Below, in pieces: positions 24,504 to 33,887 of a stretch of 64,000 nt of DNA. The position numbers were made by a program, and so were the translations under genes. How positions within the stretch are numbered: the first letter of the stretch is position 1; every line of letters starts with the position of its first letter. The stretch lies in IMG/VR virus record IMGVR_UViG_3300044957_000168, positions 1-64,000 of that record; one strand, written 5' to 3'. This DNA is from a virus. A model generated the notes under the pieces. It saw only the letters and a program-made list of their open reading frames with translations. It made no database searches and was not told the origin of the DNA.

Positions 24504-25330
24504 TTGTATTTAATGCAGATGATCATAGTTACAGAAGTCTTGATGACAGTAACATTGATTGGATAAGTGTTACTACACTAGTCTCTCATTTTAAAAAACC
24601 TTTTGATGCTAAGAAAATAGCAGAAAAAGTAAGTAAAAAGAAAAATTCTAAATGGCATGGTATTGAGCCAAAATTGATTCAACAGATTTGGAATAATGAA
24701 TCTGAAAGATCACTAACACTTGGAACATGGTATCATAATCAAAGGGAAGCTGACTTATGTTCATTTGCATCTATGGAAAGAGAAGGTGTTACAGTACCTG
24801 TATTTAAACCATCAGAAGTTCAAAATGGTATTAAAGTTGCTCCTTCACAAAAATTAGAACCAGGCGTGTATCCAGAACATATGGTCTATTTAAGATCAGC
24901 AGGTATCTGTGGACAATCAGATTTAGTTGAAGTAGTCAATGGTAAAGTAAATATCATTGACTATAAGACTAATAAAAAGATTGATACTGAATCTTATGTT
25001 GACTGGGAAGGTAAATCTGAAAAAATGAATCCACCTTTAGATTCACTTGATGATTGTAATTTTTACCACTATGCATTACAGCTTAGTATATATATGTATA
25101 TTATACTGAAGCACAATCCTAAATTAAAACCTGGAAGAATATTTATTCATCATATAGTTTTTGAAATAGAGAAAGAGGATGAGTGGGGATATCCGGTAAA
25201 TAAAACAGATGAGAATGGTGAGCCTATAGTAAAAGAAGTTAAGCCAATTTCAATACCTTACCTTGTGGATGAAGTACTTGCAATTTTTCATTATCTTCAT
25301 AATAACAAGAATAAAATTAAAAAGAAATGA
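24500..25330 (+). CDS. PD-(D/E)XK superfamily nuclease
   Basis: This 276-residue protein carries a RecB/Cas4-like nuclease core: an upstream Gly/His region (LGTWYHNQREADL), then GICGQSDLVEVVNGKVNIIDYKTNK (about residues 134-160; Asp, then D-x-K) and YHYALQLSIYMYIILKH, where Gln of QLS closes the site. Crassvirales encode a PD-(D/E)XK nuclease in the same block as IHF-like and terminase genes, and this gene has that context. A role in DNA processing or host DNA attack is possible. Substrate is unknown. Confidence 0.75.
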   Translation: MIVFNADDHSYRSLDDSNIDWISVTTLVSHFKKPFDAKKIAEKVSKKKNSKWHGIEPKLIQQIWNNESERSLTLGTWYHNQREADLCSFASMEREGVTVPVFKPSEVQNGIKVAPSQKLEPGVYPEHMVYLRSAGICGQSDLVEVVNGKVNIIDYKTNKKIDTESYVDWEGKSEKMNPPLDSLDDCNFYHYALQLSIYMYIILKHNPKLKPGRIFIHHIVFEIEKEDEWGYPVNKTDENGEPIVKEVKPISIPYLVDEVLAIFHYLHNNKNKIKKK

Positions 25331-25845
25331 TACTAACTAAACTATTTGATGTTCAGAATGGTGTTGTAATTCCAACAGAACATTGCTATACATTGAGAGC
25401 ATTAAAAGATGTTATGGATGAATATCCTGAAGACTATCTTAAAATATATATGTATTTGTTTTATATGTGCTGCCCTAATCCGGATTTAAATCCTTTTTTC
25501 TTTACACCAGATATGGAAAAAGAGAATATGATTATGGATCAGATTGGAGCAGAGTTTTCTACTGAAGATGAAACAGTATTTAGAGCATTACAGTTTTGTC
25601 AGAAAATGTATGAAACACCTACATCTAGAGCATACAAAGGTATTGCAACTATGTTGGATAGATTGGGTAGATATATGGAAACTACACCTATTACACACGG
25701 TCGTGATGGTAATATGAACTCTCTTATTGCAGCAGCTAAAAACTATGAAGCAATAAGACAATCTTTTAAAGGTGCATATAAAGATTTACAGGAAGAACAA
25801 TCTAGTAGAGTAAGAGGTGGACAAGGATTAGCATATGATATGTAA
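25327..25845 (+). CDS. Helical protein before the terminase; possible small terminase
   Basis: The 172-residue, mostly helical protein overlaps the nuclease gene by four bases and the large terminase gene by one. It has two Cys near FYMCCPNPDLN and a Gly/Arg-rich end (SRVRGGQGLAYDM). Position directly before the large terminase makes it the best candidate for the small packaging subunit, but no motif proves it. Confidence 0.45.
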   Translation: MILTKLFDVQNGVVIPTEHCYTLRALKDVMDEYPEDYLKIYMYLFYMCCPNPDLNPFFFTPDMEKENMIMDQIGAEFSTEDETVFRALQFCQKMYETPTSRAYKGIATMLDRLGRYMETTPITHGRDGNMNSLIAAAKNYEAIRQSFKGAYKDLQEEQSSRVRGGQGLAYDM

Positions 25846-28049
25846 TGAGTGAAATTTATCAAGACATACCGACTTATGATAATGAAACATGGACAACAAC
25901 AAGTTTTGAATCCAGAGAAGACTTCAGTAACTTCATTAGAGATCTATTCAAAGAACCAGGAAAGTATAACTTTAATGAAACAACAAATCAAGTATTCATA
26001 TCGGAATCAGTTAAATTTAAAAAAGATGGAGTATACTGTACAGCTCCATTTAAATCCCTAGACTTTATAAATTACTGGGATGATCAAAAGACAAAATGCC
26101 GTAAGGGTATTATAGTTAAAGATGGAGATAATACATGGTTTGTTGCAAGAGAGTACTACATGTGGTTAAACTTTCTTCCAATCTTTGACAAAGAAATTCA
26201 ACAGTTTGGTTTTGCTAAAATTAGAGATGCACAATATCACATGGCATTGTATGAACTATTAGCAGAACTAAATTATAAACATGCAGCTATTTTAAAGAAA
26301 CGTCAGATTGCTTCTTCATATTATCATATGGGTAAGTTTATAAATCAACAATGGTTTGAAGCAGGGGTAACATTAAAGATGGGTGCATCACTAAAAGACT
26401 ATATAAATGAAAAAGGGTCTTGGAAATTTTTACAAGAGTATGCAGCATTCTTAAATGAGCATACTGCTTGGTATAGACCAATGTCACCAGATAAAGTTAT
26501 GATGTGGCAACAAAAGATTGAAGTAAGAAAAGGAGATAGAAAAACTGAGGTTGGTCTTAAAGGAACTATACAAGGTATGTCATTTGAGAAAGATCCAACA
26601 AATGGTGTAGGGGGTCCAGTTAAATACTTCTTTCATGAGGAGGCTGGGATTGCTCCTAAGATGGATCAGACATATGAGTATATGAGACCAGCAATGAGAT
26701 CAGGTCTCATCACTACGGGAATGTTTATAGCTGCAGGATCTGTGGGGGATTTATCCCAATGTCTTCCACTTAAAGATATGATACTAAACCCTACTGCAAA
26801 AGATATATATGCGGTAGAAACAGATCTTATGGATGATAAAGGTACTGTTGGTCTTTCTGGTTTATTTATTCCAGAACAATGGTCAATGCCACCATATATT
26901 GATAAATATGGTAATTCACTTGTAGAAGAAGCAGTAGATGCTTTAGAAAAACAATTCAAACAATGGAGAGATGAACTTGCTCCAGAAGAATATCAGTTAA
27001 GAATTTCTCAGCATCCAAGAAATATAAAAGAAGCATTTGATCATAGAACAGTATCTGTATTCCCTCCACATCTTCTTGCAGCACAAGAAAGAAGAATAGA
27101 AGATAAAGAATATGGTTTTGAATTCTTAAATATTTCAGCAGATGCTGATGGTAGACCTGAAGTTACTAAAAGTAACAAAAGGCCTATCATAGAATTTCCA
27201 GTAAACAAAAAGACAGAAGATAAAACAGGATGTCTTGTTGTTTGGGAAAGACCCGTTAAGGATCCAAATTTTGGTGATTACTATGCATCTGTTGACCCTG
27301 TATCAGAGGGTAAAACAACAACATCAGAATCATTATGTTCTATATATGTGATGAAAGCACCTATTCAAGTAACTAGACATACTGGTTCAGAATCAGAAAC
27401 TTATATAGAACAAGGTAAAATTGTAGCAGCTTGGTGTGGTAGATATGATGATATTAATCAGACACATAAGCAACTAGAACTTATTATTGAATGGTATAAT
27501 GCTTGGACACTTGTAGAGAATAATATATCATTGTTTATTCAATACATGATATCTAGACGTAAGCAGAAATATCTTGTGCCAAAAAATCAAATCATGTTCT
27601 TAAAAGATCTTGGATCAAATAACAATGTATTCCAAGAATATGGGTGGAAAAATACGGGTACTTTATTTAAATCACATCTTCTTAGTTATGCCATAGAATA
27701 TACTAAAGAAGAATTAGATCAAGAATTAAAATCTGATGGTACTGTTGTAAGAACAACATATGGTATTGAACGTATACCAGACCCTATGTTAATCAAAGAG
27801 ATGAGAGAATATGCAGATGGGGTTAACGTGGATAGACTAGTTTCTTTTGCAGCTCTTGTTGCTTTTATGAAAATTCAAGAGTCAAATAGAGGATATAGTA
27901 AAAGAACAATAATGGATGAGACTGCTAAAAACTTGCAAAAGTCAGAAAATTTGTTTAAATTAAATAAGAGTCCGTTTAGACATATGGGCAGTAAAATGAG
28001 CAACACTACTGGTAGATTTAAAAAATCTGCATTTAAAAATATTAAATAA
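25845..28049 (+). CDS. terL: Terminase large subunit (region B phage)
   Basis: A 734-residue large terminase. The ATPase domain has the adenine/P-loop area KKRQIASSYYHMGK (about residues 151-164). The catalytic Walker B is VKYFFHEEAG (Glu 265/266), and IAAGSVGDLSQC is the coupling motif. The nuclease domain includes YYASVDPVSEGKTTT and FLKDLGSNNNVF. The P-loop is unusual: where most terminases have R-Q-x-G-K-S/T, this reads RQIASS, lacking both Gly and Lys in the standard places. The length fits crAss-like terminases. Portal, scaffold-like and capsid genes follow in order. Confidence 0.88.
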   Translation: MSEIYQDIPTYDNETWTTTSFESREDFSNFIRDLFKEPGKYNFNETTNQVFISESVKFKKDGVYCTAPFKSLDFINYWDDQKTKCRKGIIVKDGDNTWFVAREYYMWLNFLPIFDKEIQQFGFAKIRDAQYHMALYELLAELNYKHAAILKKRQIASSYYHMGKFINQQWFEAGVTLKMGASLKDYINEKGSWKFLQEYAAFLNEHTAWYRPMSPDKVMMWQQKIEVRKGDRKTEVGLKGTIQGMSFEKDPTNGVGGPVKYFFHEEAGIAPKMDQTYEYMRPAMRSGLITTGMFIAAGSVGDLSQCLPLKDMILNPTAKDIYAVETDLMDDKGTVGLSGLFIPEQWSMPPYIDKYGNSLVEEAVDALEKQFKQWRDELAPEEYQLRISQHPRNIKEAFDHRTVSVFPPHLLAAQERRIEDKEYGFEFLNISADADGRPEVTKSNKRPIIEFPVNKKTEDKTGCLVVWERPVKDPNFGDYYASVDPVSEGKTTTSESLCSIYVMKAPIQVTRHTGSESETYIEQGKIVAAWCGRYDDINQTHKQLELIIEWYNAWTLVENNISLFIQYMISRRKQKYLVPKNQIMFLKDLGSNNNVFQEYGWKNTGTLFKSHLLSYAIEYTKEELDQELKSDGTVVRTTYGIERIPDPMLIKEMREYADGVNVDRLVSFAALVAFMKIQESNRGYSKRTIMDETAKNLQKSENLFKLNKSPFRHMGSKMSNTTGRFKKSAFKNIK

Positions 28050-28055
28050 TAGGTT

Positions 28056-30803
28056 ATGCAAGTATACAACGCATTACAACTTAAAAAAGGAGCTAAGACA
28101 GAACAAAATAGATTGGGTAGTATTACTCAGCCGTTGCAGTTTTTACCTAAAAAAGATAAAACAGAAGAGTGGGCTGCTTGGAACTTAGACTGGTTAGAAT
28201 GGCAAGGATTAAAACAAATCCGTAGAAATGCCAGAAGATTAATGAAAAACTACAAACTTGCAAAAGGTATTATTGATAGAACTGATTATATAATTGAAGA
28301 GGATAATGAATATAGAGATGTTGTAGAACTATTAACAAAAGAAGATGTATCTGCACTAGAATTAAAGTTCTATCCTATTATTCCAAATGTTGTTAATGTT
28401 TTAGTAGCAGAATTTGCTAAAAGATCAACAAGATTAACCTATAGAGCTGTTGATGATTTTTCATACAATGAAATGCTTGAACAAAAAAGAGCACAAGTAG
28501 AACAAACATTAATGGCTGATGCTGCTACAAAAATGTTAGCGGCTATGTTAGAACAAGGACTAGATCCTGGGTCAGAAGAAGCCCAACAACAACTTACACC
28601 AGATAATTTAAAGACACTACCTGAAATAGAGCAATTCTTTAAAAAGGATTATAGATCTATGGTAGAACAATGGGCTGAACATCAACATAAAGTAGATGTT
28701 GAAAGATTTAGAATGGATGAACTTGAAGAAAGAGCATTTAGAGATATGCTTATTACAGATAGAGAGTTCTGGCATTTTTATATGATGGAAGATGATTACC
28801 AAGTAGAACTCTGGAATCCGGTGCTTACATTCTATCACAAATCTCCAGATATTAGATACATATCACAAGGTAACTGGGTAGGTAAAACAGATATGTTTAC
28901 TGTATCAGATGTTATTGATAAGTTTGGACATGTACTTACTGAAGAACAACATAGAGCACTTGAATCAGTATATCCAATTAGATCTGCTGCTTATAACATT
29001 GGTGGTTTACAAAATGATGGAAGTTTTTATGATGGAACTAAAACACATGACTGGAATGTCAATATGCCATCTTTAGCATACAGACAGTATACATCATTTA
29101 TGGCAGGTAATATTTTTGATGGTTCAGATATTATTGCACAGATACTTGCCGAAGGTGAAGATTACTATGATCAGGGTACAGCATACTTGTTAAGAGTAAC
29201 AACAGCATACTGGAAATCTCAAAAGAAAATTGGTCACTTAACTAAAATATCAGAAGAAGGTGAAGTAACTAATGAAATTATTTCTGAAGATTATAGAATT
29301 ACAGATAAGCCAATTTATGATACTAGACTCTTTAAAAATAAAACAAAAGATAATTTACTCTTTGGAGAACATATTGATTGGATTTGGATTAATGAGGTTT
29401 GGGGTGGAATTAAAATAGGACCAAATGTACCATCATTCTGGGGTATGAATAATCCAGGTGGATTTTCTCCTATATACATTGGAGTAAATAGAAATCATAT
29501 TGGACCAGTTAAATTTCAATTTAAAGGAGAAGCAAATCTATATGGATGTAAACTTCCGGTAGAAGGTTCTGTATTCTCAGATAGAAATACTAAGTCTACT
29601 GCACTTATTGATTTAATGAAGCCATATCAGATTGGATATAATATTGTAAATAACCAGATTGCAGATATCTTAGTAGATGAGCTTGGTACTGTAATCATGC
29701 TTGATCAAAACTCATTACCTAGACATTCATTAGGAGAAGATTGGGGTAAAGGTAATTTAGCTAAAGCATATGTTGCAATGAAGAACTTCCAGATGTTACC
29801 TTTGGATACTTCAATTACAAATACAGAAAATGCATTAAACTTCTCTCATTTCCAAAAACTTGACTTAGAACAGACTAATAGACTTATGTCAAGGATTAAC
29901 CTTGCAAACTATTTTAAACAGCAAGCATATGAAGTTATAGGTGTAAATCCACAAAGAATGGGACAACAACTATCACAGACTACTGCTACTGGAGTAGAGC
30001 AAGCAATGCAAGCATCTTATGCTCAAACAGAAACTTACTTTATTCAACACTGTGATTATTTAATGCCAAGAGTACATGAAATGAGAACTGACTTAGCTCA
30101 GTATTATCATTCTACAAAACCTTCAGCAAGATTAACATATGTAACATCTGCAGATGAAAAAGTAAACTTTGAAATTAATGGAACAGATCTTTTACTTAGA
30201 GATCTTAATATTGCTATAAGTACTAATGCAAATCACAGAGCTATTCTAGAGCAGTTAAAAAAAATGGCTATTCAGAATAATACAACAGGGGCTTCTATAT
30301 ATGACTTAGGTAAAATTGTACAATCTGACTCTATTGCTTCTCTTAACAGTGTTCTTAAAGATTCTGAACAAAAACAACAGCAGATGAAACAACAGGAGAT
30401 GCAGCAACAACAGCAAATGCAACAAGAACAACTTCAAAAACAACAAGAGATTGAACAAATGAAGATTGATTCAACTGCTGCTGAGAAAGAAAAAGATAGA
30501 CAAAGAGATATTCTAGTTGCAGAAATTAGAGCTGCTGGCTACGGATCTATGGCAGATGTTGATCAAAATCAAATGTCTGACTATAGAGATGCTATGAAAG
30601 ATATTCGTGAAACAGAACAATATCAAGAACAAACTGGACTTCAAAGAGAAAAAGAAGTAAATAGAATGACTATTGAAAATCAAAAAACTCAGTTAGAACG
30701 TGAGAAAATACAAGCACAGAAACAAATTGCAGATAGACAATTACAAATTGCACAAGAAAATAAAAACAAATTTGATGTAAAACCTCCTAAAGAAAATAAG
30801 TAG
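28056..30803 (+). CDS. Portal protein with Gln-rich coiled-coil tail (region B phage)
   Basis: This 915-residue protein follows the terminase gene by six bases. The portal body spans roughly residues 30-760, with FYPIIPNVVNVLVAEFAKRS near the N terminus and SFWGMNNPGGFSPIYIGVNR and a helical stem (about 560-680) later. The last ~150 residues are a long Gln/Glu/Lys coiled coil (QQQMKQQEMQQQQQMQQEQ and similar) that would project into the capsid as a barrel. Large portals are typical of crAss-like phages. The ring would sit between the capsid and the short tail. Confidence 0.8.
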   Translation: MQVYNALQLKKGAKTEQNRLGSITQPLQFLPKKDKTEEWAAWNLDWLEWQGLKQIRRNARRLMKNYKLAKGIIDRTDYIIEEDNEYRDVVELLTKEDVSALELKFYPIIPNVVNVLVAEFAKRSTRLTYRAVDDFSYNEMLEQKRAQVEQTLMADAATKMLAAMLEQGLDPGSEEAQQQLTPDNLKTLPEIEQFFKKDYRSMVEQWAEHQHKVDVERFRMDELEERAFRDMLITDREFWHFYMMEDDYQVELWNPVLTFYHKSPDIRYISQGNWVGKTDMFTVSDVIDKFGHVLTEEQHRALESVYPIRSAAYNIGGLQNDGSFYDGTKTHDWNVNMPSLAYRQYTSFMAGNIFDGSDIIAQILAEGEDYYDQGTAYLLRVTTAYWKSQKKIGHLTKISEEGEVTNEIISEDYRITDKPIYDTRLFKNKTKDNLLFGEHIDWIWINEVWGGIKIGPNVPSFWGMNNPGGFSPIYIGVNRNHIGPVKFQFKGEANLYGCKLPVEGSVFSDRNTKSTALIDLMKPYQIGYNIVNNQIADILVDELGTVIMLDQNSLPRHSLGEDWGKGNLAKAYVAMKNFQMLPLDTSITNTENALNFSHFQKLDLEQTNRLMSRINLANYFKQQAYEVIGVNPQRMGQQLSQTTATGVEQAMQASYAQTETYFIQHCDYLMPRVHEMRTDLAQYYHSTKPSARLTYVTSADEKVNFEINGTDLLLRDLNIAISTNANHRAILEQLKKMAIQNNTTGASIYDLGKIVQSDSIASLNSVLKDSEQKQQQMKQQEMQQQQQMQQEQLQKQQEIEQMKIDSTAAEKEKDRQRDILVAEIRAAGYGSMADVDQNQMSDYRDAMKDIRETEQYQEQTGLQREKEVNRMTIENQKTQLEREKIQAQKQIADRQLQIAQENKNKFDVKPPKENK
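30365..30450 (+). repeat. Gln-codon rich low-complexity stretch
   Basis: CAA/CAG codons dominate this part of the portal gene and encode runs of three to five Gln. It is the start of the C-terminal coiled coil. Confidence 0.7.
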
Positions 30804-30880
30804 TTAGCCATATATTACAAAATTTTTTTTGCAGAGTTTTAAATTTTTGAAGTTTATTTTATATATTGATATATAAACAA

Positions 30881-30890
30881 AAACCAACAG
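30881..30890 (+). promoter_or_regulatory. AAACCAACA leader motif before scaffold-like gene
   Basis: AAACCAACAG lies directly before the start codon context. Near-identical leaders occur before the genes at 33888 (two copies) and 40892, suggesting a shared 5' untranslated region or initiation enhancer. Confidence 0.4.
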
Positions 30891-30891
30891 A

Positions 30892-32148
30892 ATGGAAACA
30901 ACCAACACAAATCCTGAAAATCAGGTCCAAGATTCTACAACGGTAGAACAGGTAGATGTAAATATTGATGCCCTCTTTGGAATGCCTGGAGCAGAGAATG
31001 TAATGCTCCCTGCAGAAGAAGAAAAACCTAAATCAGTGTTTCATAAAGAAACAGTTGATACATCGTTCTTTGACAACCCTACTGCTTCACCAGAAGAAAG
31101 ACAACAAGAGCAAGAAAAGAAAATTGAAGTTCAAGAAACAATTAATGAACTAGATAATCTAATTGCTCAAGAAGAAGAAGCCGGTAATAAAGGAAGACCA
31201 AAGGTTGATAAATCAGGTCTTGCAGAGTTAGCACAGAAAATGATTGAGGATGGGTCTTTAGTACCTTTTGATGATGATAAACCATTAGAAGAATATACTA
31301 CAAAAGATTTTCGTGAACTCTTTGAAGCAAATTTTCAAGAAAGAGAAAATCAAATAAGAAGAGATACTCCAAGAGAATTTTTTGAAGCATTACCAGAAGA
31401 ACTTCAAGTTGCTGCTAAATATGTAGCTGATGGAGGACAAGATTTGAAAGGTCTATTTAGAACTCTAGCTTATGTAGAGGAAATGAGACAACTTGATCCT
31501 GCTGATGAATATGATCAAGCAGAAATTGCAAGACAATATTTACATGCTACAAACTTTGGTACTCCAGAAGAAATTGAACAAGAGATTCAAGACTGGAGAG
31601 ATTTAAACCGACTTGAACAAAAAGCTAATCAGTTTAAACCAAAGTTGGATGCAATGCAAGAAGAAATTGTTGCAAGACAACTAGCAGAACAAGAGCATAG
31701 AAGAAATATGCAAGCAGAACAAGCTAAAGCATATCAAGAAAATGTGTATAGTACACTTGCTGCAGGAACAATTGGTGGATTAAAACTAGATAAAAAAGTA
31801 CAAGGTCTTTTATTTTCTGGATTAGTTCAACCTAATTATCCTTCTATCTCTGGTAAACCTACAAACTTACTAGGCCACCTTTTAGAGAAATATCAGTTTG
31901 TAGAACCAAGACATGACCTTATTGCTGAAGCACTTTGGTTACTTGCAGATCCAAATGGATATAAGAATAGAGTAAGAGAACAAGGATCAAGACAAGCAGT
32001 AGAAAAAACTGTAAGACAATTGAAAACAGAGGAGTCTAGAAAGATTGCTTCTTCAACAAATACATTGTATGATGATGAACCAAGAAGAACACCTTCTAGA
32101 TCTGAACCTAGAAAATTGTCAAAAAACAGTATGTTTAAAAGATTTTAA
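30892..32148 (+). CDS. Putative capsid scaffolding protein
   Basis: This 418-residue acidic protein lies between portal and major capsid genes, the usual place of a scaffold. It is Glu/Gln/Asp-rich with coiled-coil potential at about residues 65-90 and 225-285, and has a basic C-terminal end (RRTPSRSEPRKLSKNSMFKRF) as scaffolds use to bind the capsid protein. A conserved-looking hydrophobic segment (LLFSGLVQPNYPSISGKPTN) lies at about 305-325. No protease domain is visible, so removal may need another protein. Function is inferred from position and composition. Confidence 0.6.
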   Translation: METTNTNPENQVQDSTTVEQVDVNIDALFGMPGAENVMLPAEEEKPKSVFHKETVDTSFFDNPTASPEERQQEQEKKIEVQETINELDNLIAQEEEAGNKGRPKVDKSGLAELAQKMIEDGSLVPFDDDKPLEEYTTKDFRELFEANFQERENQIRRDTPREFFEALPEELQVAAKYVADGGQDLKGLFRTLAYVEEMRQLDPADEYDQAEIARQYLHATNFGTPEEIEQEIQDWRDLNRLEQKANQFKPKLDAMQEEIVARQLAEQEHRRNMQAEQAKAYQENVYSTLAAGTIGGLKLDKKVQGLLFSGLVQPNYPSISGKPTNLLGHLLEKYQFVEPRHDLIAEALWLLADPNGYKNRVREQGSRQAVEKTVRQLKTEESRKIASSTNTLYDDEPRRTPSRSEPRKLSKNSMFKRF

Positions 32149-32177
32149 ATTAAGTAACAAATAAAACAAATATAAAA

Positions 32178-33794
32178 ATGGCAACTCCAGTTTTAAACAA
32201 TGGTATCTTTCTACGGGATACAGCCTACCAGGCAAGCTCACACGTAGACTCCTACCACTTGGTTAACATGTTGAAGGATGCAGAACCAATGGACCTTGGT
32301 CCAGTAGACCTATGGGCTATGGCTCAGAAGGTGGAAATGCCCCTTTACCAAATGTCTAGCTTTGGTGGTAAGAATGTAATCATGGTGGATAACCACCGAG
32401 GAGAATATAGATGGCAGACTCCTGTATCTATTGATCTTCCATACATTGTTGAGGATATTGAACCTCAAGCAGCTTACAGAGGTACTGATGGATCTACCTT
32501 CCGTATCAAAATCAACAGACGTGAATTTGGACATGGTGATATCATCACTTATCACAAATATAACGGAGTTGAGATGTACATCACTGACGAGGATATCCTT
32601 CCTGTAGGTGACGGTTATATCTATACTGTACAGTTGGTAAACAACGATAACTACAAGTATCTAGATGCAAAATATCTTACTAATGGTACTAAAATCTTCC
32701 GTAAGGGTTCTGCCCGTGGGGAGTATGGTGAAAGATTCTCTGACATCACAACAAGAACTGGTTTCCGTGAATTCTACAACTTTGTAGGAGGTGCTGAAGC
32801 TCACGTACATTATTCTATCTCTTCTCGTGCAGACTTGATGATCAAAGGTGGAATGAATGCAGATGGTACAGTTCCTGTAACTGAGATCTGGAGAACTTTT
32901 GACAAAGGTATGGATCCTTCTATTTCTTCATTAGAAGATATGGTTAAAGTAATGGGTAAAGATAAAGTTAAACGTGCATTTGACAATGGTGACTTATCTA
33001 GAACATTCTTGACTCAAATGGAAGCTGCACACTTAAGTAAAGTTGCAAGTGACATTGAGACCTACTTAATGTGGGGACAAGGAGGTCGTGTACGTCAAGA
33101 TGGACCAGATGACATTAGATTATCTGTGGGTCTTTGGAGACAGTTAGATAACTCATTTAAAAGAGTATATAACAAAAATAACTTTACACTTGATTTGTTC
33201 CGTGGAGAAATCTACAACTTCTTCAATGGTAAGGTTGAGTTCCAAGGTCCAGATCCAAAAAGATCTCTAGTAGTTCAAACTGGTATGGGTGGAATGAGAA
33301 TGGTAAATGAAGCTATCAAAAGAGAAGCTGTTGCTTCTGGTCTATTGATTCAGGCTGCTGATATTGGTGCTATCACTGGTAAAGGTATGGACTTGAACTT
33401 TGGATTTGCTTATACTTCATATGTAATTCCATTCTTGGCAAATGTTAAGTTTGTTCTTAACTCAGCATTTGACAATGTTCATACAAATGATATTGAGAAC
33501 CCAATCATTGATGGTTTCCCATTATCTTCTTATAGCTTTATCATCTTTGATATCACTGATAACACTAATGACAATATCTACTTATTGAAATTGTCTTGGG
33601 ATAATCAATTGAAGTGGTGGTATCAAAATGGTACTATGGATTACATGGGACGTACCCAAGGATTCCAGTCTTCTGGTCAATTCAACGGATACCGTGTAAT
33701 GATGTCTCAAACAATGCCTGCAATTTGGGTAAAAGACCCAACTAAGGTATTGAAGATTGTTATGAGAAACCCAGTAACCGGTGGTTCATTCTAA
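32178..33794 (+). CDS. Major capsid protein (region B phage)
   Basis: The 538-residue protein follows the scaffold-like gene and precedes a strong terminator. It shows codon use biased toward C-ending codons (for example AAC, TTC, ATC) relative to its neighbours, a sign of very high expression. The layout is HK97-like: N-terminal arm (SSHVDSYHLVNMLKDAE), E-loop-like strand region near residues 90-170, and a long central helix region. The size is a little above that of crAss-like capsid proteins I know. Capsid identity rests on position, expression signals and composition. Confidence 0.75.
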   Translation: MATPVLNNGIFLRDTAYQASSHVDSYHLVNMLKDAEPMDLGPVDLWAMAQKVEMPLYQMSSFGGKNVIMVDNHRGEYRWQTPVSIDLPYIVEDIEPQAAYRGTDGSTFRIKINRREFGHGDIITYHKYNGVEMYITDEDILPVGDGYIYTVQLVNNDNYKYLDAKYLTNGTKIFRKGSARGEYGERFSDITTRTGFREFYNFVGGAEAHVHYSISSRADLMIKGGMNADGTVPVTEIWRTFDKGMDPSISSLEDMVKVMGKDKVKRAFDNGDLSRTFLTQMEAAHLSKVASDIETYLMWGQGGRVRQDGPDDIRLSVGLWRQLDNSFKRVYNKNNFTLDLFRGEIYNFFNGKVEFQGPDPKRSLVVQTGMGGMRMVNEAIKREAVASGLLIQAADIGAITGKGMDLNFGFAYTSYVIPFLANVKFVLNSAFDNVHTNDIENPIIDGFPLSSYSFIIFDITDNTNDNIYLLKLSWDNQLKWWYQNGTMDYMGRTQGFQSSGQFNGYRVMMSQTMPAIWVKDPTKVLKIVMRNPVTGGSF

Positions 33795-33814
33795 TCTATC
33801 ATATATAATAAAAA

Positions 33815-33843
33815 AGGGAGGGGGTAACTCCTCCCTCTTTTTT
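33815..33843 (+). terminator. Intrinsic terminator after the capsid gene
   Basis: AGGGAGG (33815-33821) pairs with CCTCCCT (33830-33836) with an eight-base loop, followed by a T run. It ends the capsid transcript. Confidence 0.85.
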
Positions 33844-33860
33844 AAAAAGTAATTTAATAA

Positions 33861-33887
33861 CCAACAAAAATAAAAACCAACAAAAAC
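33861..33887 (+). promoter_or_regulatory. Double AACCAACAAAAA leader motif
   Basis: CCAACAAAAA at 33861 and AAAACCAACAAAAA just before the ATG at 33888 give two copies of the leader motif found also at 30881 and 40879. Confidence 0.4.

Noticed and set aside
30365-30450. Gln-codon stretch in the portal gene as a possible DNA-level regulatory repeat
   Set aside because: The codons fit a continuous coiled coil in the portal tail, so protein structure explains it.
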